Shown in pieces: positions 18,087 through 27,688 of a stretch of DNA of 34,223 bases; the first letter of the stretch is position 1; each line of letters opens with the position of its first letter. Position numbers and translations under genes: made by a program. The notes below the pieces were generated by a model, which was not told the DNA's origin, did no database searches, and saw only the letters and a list, made by a program, of their open reading frames with translations. Source of the stretch: Candidatus Melainabacteria bacterium (GTDB taxonomy: Bacteria > Cyanobacteriota > Vampirovibrionia > LMEP-6097); NCBI GenBank assembly GCA_018695135.1, contig JABHOV010000079.1, forward strand, positions 1 to 34,223, given 5' to 3'.

Positions 18087-19256
18087 TTAAGAACTAAAGC
18101 TCTTTAATAGACCGACATGATTTGTAATTAGAGCAATGTCTCGATTTTGCTCTTGACTTGACGTTGTCACAAGAGTTTTATTAACACATTGCTTAGGAAA
18201 CAAAGCTTCAAAATACTCTAAAGAATCAAAAAAACTAGAACTTACAGTTTCTGCTGACTTGATTTCTATCGGTCTTAAAGTTTCCGCTTCTTTATATACA
18301 AGATCAACCTCTTTACGCTTATCTCTATAATAAAAGAGACTGGGTCTAATACCTTGGTTATAAAAATACTTAAGAAGGTCAACGATGACTAAGTTCTCAA
18401 ACAGAGAGCCTCTCATACTATGATTAGAGACTTGATCTGGAGACCTGATATCTAGCAATAAGCTTGCTAAGCCAATATCATAGAAATATAATTTCGGTGC
18501 CTTAACTAGCTGTTTATTAATATTGGCGTTATAAGAAGGATGTAGGTATATCACATAGCTCATTTCTAATAAATGAAGCCAAGACTTAACCGTAGGTTGA
18601 GAAACACCAAGATCTTCACTAATGTTACTCATATTCAATACCTGCCCAACTCTAGCAGCACACATCTTCATGAATTTGCGAAATAAACTTAGATCAGAAA
18701 TCTTAGCCGAGTCTCTTAAATCTCTTTCTAAATATGTTTGAATATAATCCTCTAAAATAATTTGAGCATCGACAGACTTATCATAAATCTTGGGATAGAA
18801 ACCAGTGAAAATTAAATTATCAACATCAAATAAATCTATCTTATAGTTTTTTTTTAATTCATTACAAGAGAAGGGTAATAGCTTCACTAAACCTGTTCTA
18901 CCAGCCAAGGATTGTGTTAATTGTTCTAACAAAGCAAAATTTTGACTGCCAGTAAGAATAAACATCGAATTCATCTTACGTTCATCAACAATCACTTGAA
19001 TATAAGAAAATAAATCTGGTGCTCTTTGTATCTCATCAATTACAGCCCCGTCTTTAAATCTTGCAAGAAAGCCTTCAGGATCTTCAAGAGCAAAGTCTCT
19101 TTCTCTTGGGTTTTCCAGATTTACATAAGGTTTATCCTTAAATATCTTTTTTACTAACGTAGTCTTGCCAGATTGTCTGGGACCCGTCAAGGTTATAACC
19201 TCATAGATCTTAGAAATTTTTTTGATATAAGTTTCAATATCTCTTAAAGCAGTCAT
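18087..19256 (-). CDS. AAA+ ATPase with DUF4143 (AAA_14 family)
   Basis: TLTGPRQSGKTTLVKKIF (Walker A), GAVIDEIQRAPDLF (Walker B), LTGSQNFALLEQLTQSLAGRTGLVKLLPFS. Confidence 0.92.
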   Translation of the reverse strand: MTALRDIETYIKKISKIYEVITLTGPRQSGKTTLVKKIFKDKPYVNLENPRERDFALEDPEGFLARFKDGAVIDEIQRAPDLFSYIQVIVDERKMNSMFILTGSQNFALLEQLTQSLAGRTGLVKLLPFSCNELKKNYKIDLFDVDNLIFTGFYPKIYDKSVDAQIILEDYIQTYLERDLRDSAKISDLSLFRKFMKMCAARVGQVLNMSNISEDLGVSQPTVKSWLHLLEMSYVIYLHPSYNANINKQLVKAPKLYFYDIGLASLLLDIRSPDQVSNHSMRGSLFENLVIVDLLKYFYNQGIRPSLFYYRDKRKEVDLVYKEAETLRPIEIKSAETVSSSFFDSLEYFEALFPKQCVNKTLVTTSSQEQNRDIALITNHVGLLKSFSS

Positions 19257-19276
19257 ATCTATATCCTACCACAGTG

Positions 19277-19313
19277 GTGGATAAATTCAAACCCCGACTT
19301 TAGATTTATCCAC
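19277..19313 (-). terminator. hairpin at the argF 3' end
   Basis: GTGGATAAAT (19277-19286) / ATTTATCCAC (19304-19313). Confidence 0.45.
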
Positions 19314-20212
19314 TATTGAGCCATCAAACTAAGCAAAATAGCCTTCTGAGCATGCAATCTATTTTCTGCTTGATTAAGTATTGTGGCTTCGTGCTTATCA
19401 ATTACTTCAGTAGTAATTTCTTCACCACGATGAGCAGGCAGGCAATGCAAGACTATCGCTTCTGGTTTTGCGTATTCATCTAAAAGCTTCATGCTAATTT
19501 GATAACCGGAAAATATTTTTTTACGTCTAACAGCATCCCTTTCTTGTCCCATACTAGACCAAACATCTGTGTAAATAACGTCTGCGTCTTGAGTTGCTTC
19601 AGCGACACTATGGGTGAGAGTAGTAAATTCAGATCTAAACTCTTCACTCGGTTCATACTCTAAAGGAGAAGCTACTGACAATTGGATACCTAACTTGGTG
19701 CAAGCAAGCATTAGTGAATGCACAGTGTTGTTACCGTCACCGACATAAGCGATCTTGAGTCCTTTGAAGCTACCGAAGTGCTCTTTAATGGTGAGCAAGT
19801 CTGCCATGGTTTGGCAAGGATGTTCAAGGTCACTAAGTCCGTTGATAATTGGGATAGTAGCAAAGCTAGCAGTCTCAGTTAGAACTTCATGACCAAAAGT
19901 TCTAATCATCAAAGCATCAAGATAGCATGACATTACTTTGGCAACATCAGAGCGAGCTTCGCGCTCACCAATTTGAATCTCACTACTATTAAGTACAAGC
20001 ACCGAACCACCGAGTTGTTTCATGCCAACATCAAAACTAATACGAGTACGCAAGCTTGGCTTTTCAAAAATCAAACCAAGAGATTTTCCTCGAAGTAATT
20101 TAGTCTGATCCTTTCCTTTCTTGACCTCTTTTTTAAGTTCTGCAGCCCGGTCCAAAAGAGCAAGCAGCTCTTTTTTGTTGACATCATCTATACTCAAGAA
20201 ATTCTTTACCAT
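19313..20212 (-). CDS. argF: ornithine carbamoyltransferase
   Basis: FEKPSLRTRISFDVGMKQLGG, HCLPAHRGEEIT. Confidence 0.93.
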   Translation of the reverse strand: MVKNFLSIDDVNKKELLALLDRAAELKKEVKKGKDQTKLLRGKSLGLIFEKPSLRTRISFDVGMKQLGGSVLVLNSSEIQIGEREARSDVAKVMSCYLDALMIRTFGHEVLTETASFATIPIINGLSDLEHPCQTMADLLTIKEHFGSFKGLKIAYVGDGNNTVHSLMLACTKLGIQLSVASPLEYEPSEEFRSEFTTLTHSVAEATQDADVIYTDVWSSMGQERDAVRRKKIFSGYQISMKLLDEYAKPEAIVLHCLPAHRGEEITTEVIDKHEATILNQAENRLHAQKAILLSLMAQ

Positions 20213-21063
20213 ACTGTAGATCCTAACATAATTTTGGCTTCAGACCATAATCCTTCTAAGGTCTCTACCTCACATTCTTTCATGACCAATCCTTTTTTTT
20301 TACACAAGTCCTGCATTACCTTAAAACGATCTATGAATTTATTATTTACCCTACGTAAGGCATCTTCTGGGTCAATTTTGTACCATCTGGCGATATTAAC
20401 AACAGTAAACAAAATATCCCCAAGTTCAAGCTCAGCATCTATCCTGGTACGTTCATTATCATAGCCATCTTTGTATGGATCCTTGCCAGTATCCAATCTA
20501 TAATTCTCAATCACTTCTTTCAGCTCATGAACCTCCGAATCAAGCTGACCCCAGAGCTTATTTTCTTCATCCCACTCAAAGCTCTCTGTAACTGCCTTCT
20601 TGGATATTTTCCAAGCTCTAGCTAAAGCAGGCATATTGACTGGAATACCTTCAAAGAGTCCCTGCCTTGCTTTTTTCTCTTTGGCTTTTTCAGCGTCCCA
20701 TAATTTATCAACTTCTTCAGTTGTTCCAGCTGCATCACTAGCAAAAACATGTGGATGTCTTTTAATCATCTTGGTATCAATACTATTAACAACATCGGCA
20801 AAACTAAAGCGTCCGTTTTCTTCAGCAATACGAGAATGCAAAACTATCTGTAATAAAAGATCACCAAGCTCTTCTTTGAGGTTGTCAAAACCAGCTGCTC
20901 CATTTGATTCTTCCACCACATCAAGTGCTTCAAGCGCTTCGTATGACTCTTCAAGCATGTATCGCTTGAGCGAACCGTGGCTCTGTTTGAGATTCCAAAC
21001 ACAACCCTTCTTTGGGTCTCTAATTTCTTCGATTGTTTTGAGGAATTTATCGATTTCTTGCAT
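20206..21063 (-). CDS. mazG: nucleoside triphosphate pyrophosphohydrolase MazG
   Basis: IRDPKKGCVWNLKQSHGSLKRYMLEESYEALEALD, LKEELGDLLLQIVLHSRIA. Confidence 0.92.
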   Translation of the reverse strand: MQEIDKFLKTIEEIRDPKKGCVWNLKQSHGSLKRYMLEESYEALEALDVVEESNGAAGFDNLKEELGDLLLQIVLHSRIAEENGRFSFADVVNSIDTKMIKRHPHVFASDAAGTTEEVDKLWDAEKAKEKKARQGLFEGIPVNMPALARAWKISKKAVTESFEWDEENKLWGQLDSEVHELKEVIENYRLDTGKDPYKDGYDNERTRIDAELELGDILFTVVNIARWYKIDPEDALRRVNNKFIDRFKVMQDLCKKKGLVMKECEVETLEGLWSEAKIMLGSTVW

Positions 21064-21086
21064 GAGCTACATCATAACATTTCAAC

Positions 21087-21194
21087 GGTCATTGCGAGCC
21101 CGAAGGGCGTGGCAATCCAATGCAGAGATAATCGTTCTAGCTTGAATTTATGCATTAGATTGCCGCGTCGGTCTTAAACCTCCTCGCAATGACC
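21087..21194. repeat. REP-like interspersed palindromic repeat, copy B
   Basis: GGTCATTGCGAGCCCGAAGGGCGTGGCAATCCAATGCA ... TGCATTAGATTGCCGCGTC...CTCGCAATGACC; perfect outer termini. Confidence 0.9.
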
Positions 21195-21215
21195 AGTACC
21201 TGCTAAAATAATCTC

Positions 21216-22229
21216 ATGACCCAAAGCCAAGACATAGTCAAAGCCATACTCTCTGCCAAAACCGCAGTGGTAGTTTCCCATGTCAACCCTGACGGAGACA
21301 CACTCGGCTCAATGCTCGCATTAGCTCAAGTACTTGAACAAGCTGGAGTCACTAGAGTAGATAGAGTGATGCACGATCAAGTTCCAGATATTTATAGATT
21401 TTTCCCTGGACAAGACAAAGTAACTTGCTCGCAAGACACTGATATCGATATCTTGCAAGAATATGACATGAGTTTTAGTTGTGATTGCGGTTCCGTTGCC
21501 AGGTTAGGCAGTGCCGGTGAGATTTGGGCAAGAGCCAAAATTACTTGCAATATTGATCATCATCTTTCTAATCCACTTTATGGCGACCTCAATTGGGTTG
21601 ATCCCAACGCCACTTGCACCGGGCAAGTAGTTAAGGAACTCGCCAATGCGCTAGCTGAGTCAGGCAAAACTATTACAACTGATGTAGATCTTGCTAGCCT
21701 CTACTATATAACTCTCTTAACAGACACTGGTGGCTTTATGCACAGCAACACCAACTCAGCTGTCTTCACTTGGGCAGCTCAATTAGTCGAACAAGGAGCT
21801 GAGCCAAGCAAGCTTTATCATGGGCTTTTTAATCAAATGCCATTTCGTGCAATCAAAATCATTGGTGCAGCACTCGATAAACTAGAACTAATAGAACTTA
21901 AGCCAGGACTCACACTCGCTTATACTTATACTCTTAAAGAAGAACTTACAAAACTATCAGCCAAAGACGAAGACACAGATGAAATTGTTGATCACATCAT
22001 GCGCATCAAAGGTATTCAAGGATGTTTATATTTACGTGAAGCCAAACAAGCTGGTTACTTCAAAGGTAGCTTAAGAAGCGCCATTGAAGGACTTGACTGT
22101 TCCAAGATTGCTTCGCAAATCAATGGTGGTGGTCACGCAAGAGCTGCTGGATTCAATATTGATGCTGGGTCAATGGATGAGTTGAAGGCAACTGTCATTG
22201 CGATTATAATGAAGCAATCTAATTCATAG
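21216..22229 (+). CDS. nrnA: DHH-family bifunctional oligoribonuclease / PAP phosphatase-like
   Basis: VVVSHVNPDGDTLGSMLAL, NIDHHLSN, INGGGHARAAGF. Confidence 0.88.
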   Translation: MTQSQDIVKAILSAKTAVVVSHVNPDGDTLGSMLALAQVLEQAGVTRVDRVMHDQVPDIYRFFPGQDKVTCSQDTDIDILQEYDMSFSCDCGSVARLGSAGEIWARAKITCNIDHHLSNPLYGDLNWVDPNATCTGQVVKELANALAESGKTITTDVDLASLYYITLLTDTGGFMHSNTNSAVFTWAAQLVEQGAEPSKLYHGLFNQMPFRAIKIIGAALDKLELIELKPGLTLAYTYTLKEELTKLSAKDEDTDEIVDHIMRIKGIQGCLYLREAKQAGYFKGSLRSAIEGLDCSKIASQINGGGHARAAGFNIDAGSMDELKATVIAIIMKQSNS

Positions 22230-22297
22230 ACAATAGTTATAGCTAGAATTTGTGCATTAGATTGCCGCGTACTGCTTCGCACTCCTCGCAATAACCC
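22195..22297. repeat. REP-like repeat copy C, overlapping the nrnA 3' end
   Basis: GTCATTGCGATTATAATGAAGCAATCTAAT ... TGCATTAGATTGCCGCGTACTGCTTCGCACTCCTCGCAATAAC. Confidence 0.75.
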
Positions 22298-22300
22298 ATA

Positions 22301-22333
22301 AAAAATAAGAGAGCCTAAGTAAACTTAGACTCC
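22301..22333 (-). terminator. intrinsic terminator of the 22370-22705 minus-strand gene
   Basis: Minus strand GAGTCTAAGtttaCTTAGGCTCTCTTATTTTTTA. Confidence 0.65.
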
Positions 22334-22369
22334 CTCCCCCACAAGAAAATTATTTATGTATTTATATTG

Positions 22370-22705
22370 TTAGCCCTCGGCTACAAACTTGGCTGGTATT
22401 TGTGTTAAAGACTCAATAATGACATCAGCTCTTTGCTGATCGCTCATCGTATCCAATGTCCTCCACATATACTTGACCCATTCCCTCCGCTCCTCATCCA
22501 AGAAATTGTCGTTCTCGACAATAAACTCATCAGAGCTGTTGTACTCCCTGTAATAGTATATTGCGGCAATCGTGTCCGCCATATACGAATAGGTGTAATC
22601 ATCTACTTCAACTTTATCAACGATAGACTGACAATCTGATAAAAACCTCTCCAATAACAATCCTGGATCCAATTGATCCTGGATAGTAAAATCCGCTTCG
22701 TACAT
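22370..22705 (-). CDS. small acidic hypothetical protein (start MYEADF preferred; ORF extends to 22726)
   Basis: GGGGGTAAGT SD-like sequence before ATG 22705; own terminator. Confidence 0.55.
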   Translation of the reverse strand: MYEADFTIQDQLDPGLLLERFLSDCQSIVDKVEVDDYTYSYMADTIAAIYYYREYNSSDEFIVENDNFLDEERREWVKYMWRTLDTMSDQQRADVIIESLTQIPAKFVAEG

Positions 22706-22846
22706 ACTTACCCCCAGTGAAAACATCAGTTAATTTCTCTGTACTGCTTTCGTACTAGTCTTATAGGCCCAGATAGTTTAGAAACGGTTAAGTATTATTG
22801 TAATAACCAGTATTTTTCATTAAATAAAACTCATAAAGCCCGTATC

Positions 22847-23141
22847 AGAAGCTGTCTTGAAAGTCCAAGAACGAGGCATGCCAGTACAAAAAGTCATATG
22901 ATTACTATGGTTTTTTGTATTTACCCGAAGTTTATTCGAAAGTAGCCGAAAACCAGGGAGCTTGCTCCCTCGGATGAGGCGAAAGAGAACCAAGGTTTTG
23001 CCGTTTATTTTCGAGGAAATAATCAATTTTGCGGATAAAACTCGGTGAGCTTGCTCCCGAGTGAGCAAAATTAAGGCAAAACGTTATTGTCATAAATAAG
23101 GGCGAGCGTAACAAAGTTATTGGACTTTCAAGACAGGTTCT
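22847..23141. mobile_element. MITE-like non-coding element with 22-bp terminal inverted repeats
   Basis: AGAAGCTGTCTTGAAAGTCCAA (22847-22868) / TTGGACTTTCAAGACAGGTTCT (23120-23141), 1 mismatch; internal hairpins built on GAGCTTGCTCCC. Confidence 0.75.
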
Positions 23142-23869
23142 CATGCTTGGTTCCTGACCAAAAGACTAATCGCAGCCGTCTCTGCCTTCAGAAGTCTTGG
23201 TCCCAAACCAGTCGCTTCAAAGCCAATACTAGTTAAATGCTCGGTTTCATCATCAGTCAAGCCGCCCTCTGGACCAACCAGCAAAGTTATAGATCTACAA
23301 GACTTCTTAGAACTATTAGTAGTTTCTTGGTTAGCCAATCTTTCGTTGGCAAAATAGTTCAGATCTGAATTAGCTTTTATATCATCAAAGTCAATCAACT
23401 CTGCCAATTGAGCAAATCTAGCCCCTTCACACTGCTCAGTAGCTTCTTGAATTATTTTTTCAAAACGATTACGTTGTTTTTTGATTACTTCAATATATTG
23501 TTTTTGACTTCTATTAAAAATCACTGGTACAAATTTCTGCACGCCCAGTTCAACAAGCTTGCGTAGCATAAAAGCAAAAGATTCTGCTTTGATTATAGGA
23601 ACATAAAAACAATATTGGCATTTAAGTTCTCGTTGAGATGCTTCTTCTTGATTAATCTCAAACAAGAGCTCTTGCTTACTAGCTTCAAGCATCGTCACAT
23701 AGAATACTTTGCCAGAACCATCAATCATAGACAGCTCTTCCTTGTGTCCTGGCTTAAGACGCAAAACATTATTGACCTGGTGCAGCAAATCTGCATTAAG
23801 CACTCTAATTCTCTTTGCTGTTGTATCAAGCTGATCTTCAGTAGTGATAGTAAATCTGTAATTGCGCAC
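23141..23869 (-). CDS. rsmE: 16S rRNA (uracil(1498)-N(3))-methyltransferase, GTG start
   Basis: LLVGPEGGLTDDETEHLTSIGFEATGLGPRLLKAETAAISLL. Confidence 0.92.
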   Translation of the reverse strand: MRNYRFTITTEDQLDTTAKRIRVLNADLLHQVNNVLRLKPGHKEELSMIDGSGKVFYVTMLEASKQELLFEINQEEASQRELKCQYCFYVPIIKAESFAFMLRKLVELGVQKFVPVIFNRSQKQYIEVIKKQRNRFEKIIQEATEQCEGARFAQLAELIDFDDIKANSDLNYFANERLANQETTNSSKKSCRSITLLVGPEGGLTDDETEHLTSIGFEATGLGPRLLKAETAAISLLVRNQA

Positions 23870-23882
23870 AGATTAGATTATA
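23870..23882 (-). promoter_or_regulatory. leaderless-type -10 of rsmE
   Basis: Minus strand GC-TATAAT-N7-GTG. Confidence 0.6.
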
Positions 23883-23883
23883 G

Positions 23884-23932
23884 CGTCATTGTCAGCGAAC
23901 CAAGTGCTTAGAGAAGCCACAATCCAATGCAT
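23884..23932. repeat. degenerate half REP-like repeat, copy D
   Basis: CGTCATTGTCAGCGAACCAAGTGCTTAGAGAAGCCACAATCCAATGCA. Confidence 0.4.
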
Positions 23933-23949
23933 AAGTTATAATATAGCCC

Positions 23950-25227
23950 ATGCTCGACCTCAAGCTAATTAGAAAAGAACCCGACAAGGTCAAAGAACTT
24001 CTCTCAAGAAGAGATACAAGTCTAGTAGCCAAGATTGATCAGATTATTGCAATTGATATAGAACACAGAGCGGCGCTTCAAGAAAAACAAGAACTTGAAA
24101 CCAAACGCAACCAACTTTCCAAAGAAGTCGGAGCCAAAAAATCTCAAGGTCAAACTGCTGACACTGAGATGCAAGAACTCGCTCAAATCAAAAGCAAAAT
24201 GCAAGCAATCTCTGACAAAGAGCCTGATTTATTCAATCAACAAATAGCGATTCTAGAAGGAATTCCTAATCTCCCAGCAGAGGATTTAATAGTGGGAGCG
24301 AATGAAGAAGCCAATCAAGAAATTAGTAAATGGGGAGAAATTCCGAACTTTAATTTCACGGCTTTAGAGCATGATGAGATCGGTAAGAATCTAGATATTT
24401 TGGATTTTGAACGTGGTGTCAAAATTGCCAAAAGCAGATTTACGCTAATACAAAAACATGGTGCCAAACTAGAAAGAGCATTAATTAATTTCTTTCTAGA
24501 TCAAGCTAGTCAAAATGGTTACAGAGAATGTGTGCCGCCAATCTTAGTTAATAGCACCTCTCTTTATGGTACGGGACAACTGCCCAAATTTGCAGAGGAT
24601 GTTTTCAAAGTAGAGAATGAAGATCTTTATTTAATCCCAACAGCCGAAGTCCCGCTGACTAATATCTACAGAGATGAAATTCTCAGCGAAGATGATCTGC
24701 CAATTTATCTTTGCGCTTACACTCCTAATTTTAGATCAGAAGCTGGTTCAGCATCAAAAGACACAAGGGGCATTATTAGACAACATCAATTCAATAAAAT
24801 CGAATTAGTCAAACTTTGCAAAGCAGAAGATAGCGCAGAAGAACACGAAAAGCTAACAAACAATGCTGAATCACTTTTGCAAGCACTCAAACTTCCTTAT
24901 CGCAAAATGCTACTTTGCACCGGCGACATGGGCTTTGGCGCTAGCAAGTGCTACGACCTAGAGGTTTGGTTTCCTGGACAAGCAAAGTATAGAGAAATCT
25001 CTAGCTGCTCCAATTTTGGGGATTTCCAAGCTAGAAGAGCGCAAATCCGTTTCCGTAGAGATAGTAAATCCAAGGCGGAGCTTGTTCACACGATCAACGG
25101 CTCCGGCCTTGCCGTTGGTAGAACAGTAGCTGCAATCCTGGAGAACTACCAAAATCAAGATGGTTCAGTCAATGTACCAGAGGTTTTGAGACCTTATCTT
25201 GGTGATTTAGAGAAAATAGAGGCTTAA
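23950..25227 (+). CDS. serS: serine--tRNA ligase
   Basis: [69 protein letters not shown]. Confidence 0.96.
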   Translation: MLDLKLIRKEPDKVKELLSRRDTSLVAKIDQIIAIDIEHRAALQEKQELETKRNQLSKEVGAKKSQGQTADTEMQELAQIKSKMQAISDKEPDLFNQQIAILEGIPNLPAEDLIVGANEEANQEISKWGEIPNFNFTALEHDEIGKNLDILDFERGVKIAKSRFTLIQKHGAKLERALINFFLDQASQNGYRECVPPILVNSTSLYGTGQLPKFAEDVFKVENEDLYLIPTAEVPLTNIYRDEILSEDDLPIYLCAYTPNFRSEAGSASKDTRGIIRQHQFNKIELVKLCKAEDSAEEHEKLTNNAESLLQALKLPYRKMLLCTGDMGFGASKCYDLEVWFPGQAKYREISSCSNFGDFQARRAQIRFRRDSKSKAELVHTINGSGLAVGRTVAAILENYQNQDGSVNVPEVLRPYLGDLEKIEA

Positions 25228-25291
25228 AAGCCCTGTCTTAACCTAGCTATAACCTGATTACTGTTTAATTACAATGAACAGGAAAGGATTT

Positions 25292-25741
25292 ATGGTAGAC
25301 GGCAACAAAATCAGCTTTGATAAACTCAGCCCGCTTAAAGCGAGCATCAAATCTACTATAGAACCAGGCAAAGGAATCAACGAAGGTTCAGTAATTAAAG
25401 AAGGTGGCTTAGCTCCTCTTCGTATTCAAGACGCTTGGAAAACTGGTGAGTCCTCTGAATTAGTAAAAAAATCTCAGGCAACAAATTATGCATCAAGACA
25501 AGAAAGCGTACTTGAAGGCGATATGTTCTCAATTGTTGAAGATGATGCTCAAGACCCAACACCCATAGACAGATTAGATTCAAAAGACACGATTTTAGCA
25601 GAAGCAGAGATTACTCAAACACTAGGTGAAGCACTTGATGGCAAAACAAAACCACCAGCTTATACTCCTCTAGGCAACACAGAAAAGACAAATCAACAAG
25701 TTGCTCAAGCAAGTTCTCAAATGGGTGATCTACAAGCTTAA
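25292..25741 (+). CDS. hypothetical protein (ORF start 25274; ATG 25292 has SD AGGAAAGGA)
   Basis: ORF with a good internal SD; no family recognised. Confidence 0.55.
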   Translation: MVDGNKISFDKLSPLKASIKSTIEPGKGINEGSVIKEGGLAPLRIQDAWKTGESSELVKKSQATNYASRQESVLEGDMFSIVEDDAQDPTPIDRLDSKDTILAEAEITQTLGEALDGKTKPPAYTPLGNTEKTNQQVAQASSQMGDLQA

Positions 25742-25744
25742 CAG

Positions 25745-26881
25745 CTACCTATTAGCTCTATAAAAATAACTAAACCAAGCGAGAGTTCCAATAATTATAT
25801 TAGGAGCCCAAGCTGCGAGCATCGGATTTAATCTACCAGAGTCTCCAAACGAGTCAAAGATAGTATGTGACATATAAAATACAAAGACCACTAAACCAAG
25901 CGCGATATAACCCCAGTTAACCACCTTACGCCTGCCTGAGATGCCCATACAAGCTCCAATTAGAGCAAGAAAAATACAAGAAATGGGATAAGCAAACTTG
26001 GCATGAAACTTAGTCTTGTAGTCATTGAGCTTATCAGTAAATATTCTATCTCCTTGATGCAAGTTAATCATTTGCCAGAGTCCGTAGAAATTAAGATTGT
26101 CGGTCTTGGTCATTTTTTTGAGCACTTCATTTGGGTTCAAACTACTAGGAATCAAAGTCGTTTCAAAATTGGAAACCAAATGCATAGAATTAGTATCAAC
26201 GCCGTCTTTGTCGGTAGACTCGGATTGAATATAACTACTACTACCATCCATAAGAACCCAGCCACCTTTGAGAGGATCCCATTTACCTTTCTTGGCAGTA
26301 TGTATCAAAGATAGATGTTTTTTAGAGAAGTCCAAAATCACCACATCACGCAAAAGCCCTTCCTTGAATTTACGCACATAAAAGATACGCTCTATTGTTC
26401 CGTCTGAGTCTTTTTCAAAATAACTAAAGCCTTTGACGATTTGCGTTGAAATCGGATCTTTATAAAGAGCAAGGGTATAAATCTTCTGAGCAAAGGGGGA
26501 GGTAATTGGCACGATGAATTCAGACAGTAAAAAAGTAACCACAACACAAATCAAACCTGAATACAAGACTGGTCGCATCAAGCGCGTAAAACTCGCTCCA
26601 GCAGCACGAATTGCAATCACTTCTGATTGTCCCGAGAGTTTTTGAAAAGCAAGAAATGTAGCAAGCAAGATCCCAATTGGAATTGTCGTTGAAAGTATTT
26701 GCGGAATTTCCAAACCAAGAACTACGATTCCGGTACTAAAACTAGCTCCTGATTTTGCTAATAGTTTAAAGACCTCTTTGAATTTATCAATCCCTAACCA
26801 GACACCAGTGATTATTCCGGCACCACTCATAAATGGCAACCAAAGCTCAGTTAGAATATATTTGTCTAATTTCTTGAGCAT
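25745..26881 (-). CDS. LptF/LptG (YjgP/YjgQ) family permease
   Basis: LDKYILTELWLPF, TIPIGILLATFLAFQKLSGQSEVIAIRAAGASFTRLMRPVL. Confidence 0.88.
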   Translation of the reverse strand: MLKKLDKYILTELWLPFMSGAGIITGVWLGIDKFKEVFKLLAKSGASFSTGIVVLGLEIPQILSTTIPIGILLATFLAFQKLSGQSEVIAIRAAGASFTRLMRPVLYSGLICVVVTFLLSEFIVPITSPFAQKIYTLALYKDPISTQIVKGFSYFEKDSDGTIERIFYVRKFKEGLLRDVVILDFSKKHLSLIHTAKKGKWDPLKGGWVLMDGSSSYIQSESTDKDGVDTNSMHLVSNFETTLIPSSLNPNEVLKKMTKTDNLNFYGLWQMINLHQGDRIFTDKLNDYKTKFHAKFAYPISCIFLALIGACMGISGRRKVVNWGYIALGLVVFVFYMSHTIFDSFGDSGRLNPMLAAWAPNIIIGTLAWFSYFYRANR

Positions 26882-26905
26882 AAAATGCACTCGAGCCTTA
26901 CAGCC

Positions 26906-27664
26906 TTAGAGCCCTACAGCACTCACCTGAACTGTTTTAGCAAGAGCAGATCTCAATGCCGTTATCGCTGCAAGCATTTCAAGCTCAGACTCTAATTTAT
27001 TAACGTATTTGCCAACACCAATACCGTGAGCACCTGAAGCAATCGCAAGCTTGGCAGTGTCAGGGCTGATACCTGAAGCAGTAAGAATAAATGTATTAGA
27101 AACTGCTTTCGAAATCTCAAGAGTGTTAGCAAGGCTTAGTCTCGCTTTTTCAATCTGACCTAATGCACCTGCTGACGATGTTTCAACCAAAGAAGCTCCT
27201 TCAGTTTGAATCATGTCTACACCAAGCTCTTCAAGCTGGCTAGCGAGTTCTACTTGCTCTGCCACCGTTAGGTGCCCAGGCACTGTAATTGAAATCAATG
27301 CTGTAGTCTTGGCATCCATTATTTCTTTTGCCCATGCAAGTACTTCAGCAGCTGTCGGGAAGATACCCTCATCATGCAATGCTTCAAAATTGCCAAGCTC
27401 AAGCATATCTGCTCCAAGCTCTTGAGCTCTAATTAATTCACTTGGCTCAATGCTACTAACCATAATTGCAGTATCACTAGCTAAGGCAATTGCTTCAATA
27501 ACAATATCTTCTCTAGCTGAAATATCCACACAAGTCGCTTTCATTTGAGACGCTGCTTTGACTATCTGCAAAACACGTTCTTTATCAAAATTGTTTATAC
27601 CAGCTATAATTTTAAGGCAAGTTCTGGCTTCTAAATCTCTAAGTACTATTGATCTTTTATTCAT
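26906..27664 (-). CDS. Ycf23/DUF561-like TIM-barrel protein
   Basis: LKIIAGINNFDKERVLQIVKAASQMKATCVDISA, VSSIEPSELIRAQELGADMLELGNFEAL. Confidence 0.75.
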   Translation of the reverse strand: MNKRSIVLRDLEARTCLKIIAGINNFDKERVLQIVKAASQMKATCVDISAREDIVIEAIALASDTAIMVSSIEPSELIRAQELGADMLELGNFEALHDEGIFPTAAEVLAWAKEIMDAKTTALISITVPGHLTVAEQVELASQLEELGVDMIQTEGASLVETSSAGALGQIEKARLSLANTLEISKAVSNTFILTASGISPDTAKLAIASGAHGIGVGKYVNKLESELEMLAAITALRSALAKTVQVSAVGL

Positions 27665-27688
27665 AGCTACAATTGTAACCTACCGACA

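Noticed and set aside
20600-21177. 181-aa and 66-aa plus-strand ORFs
   Set aside because: Antisense to mazG and run into the REP repeat.
22820-23144. Minus-strand ORFs 82 aa and 70 aa
   Set aside because: Fall in the MITE-like element, overlap each other in different frames, no SD or homology.
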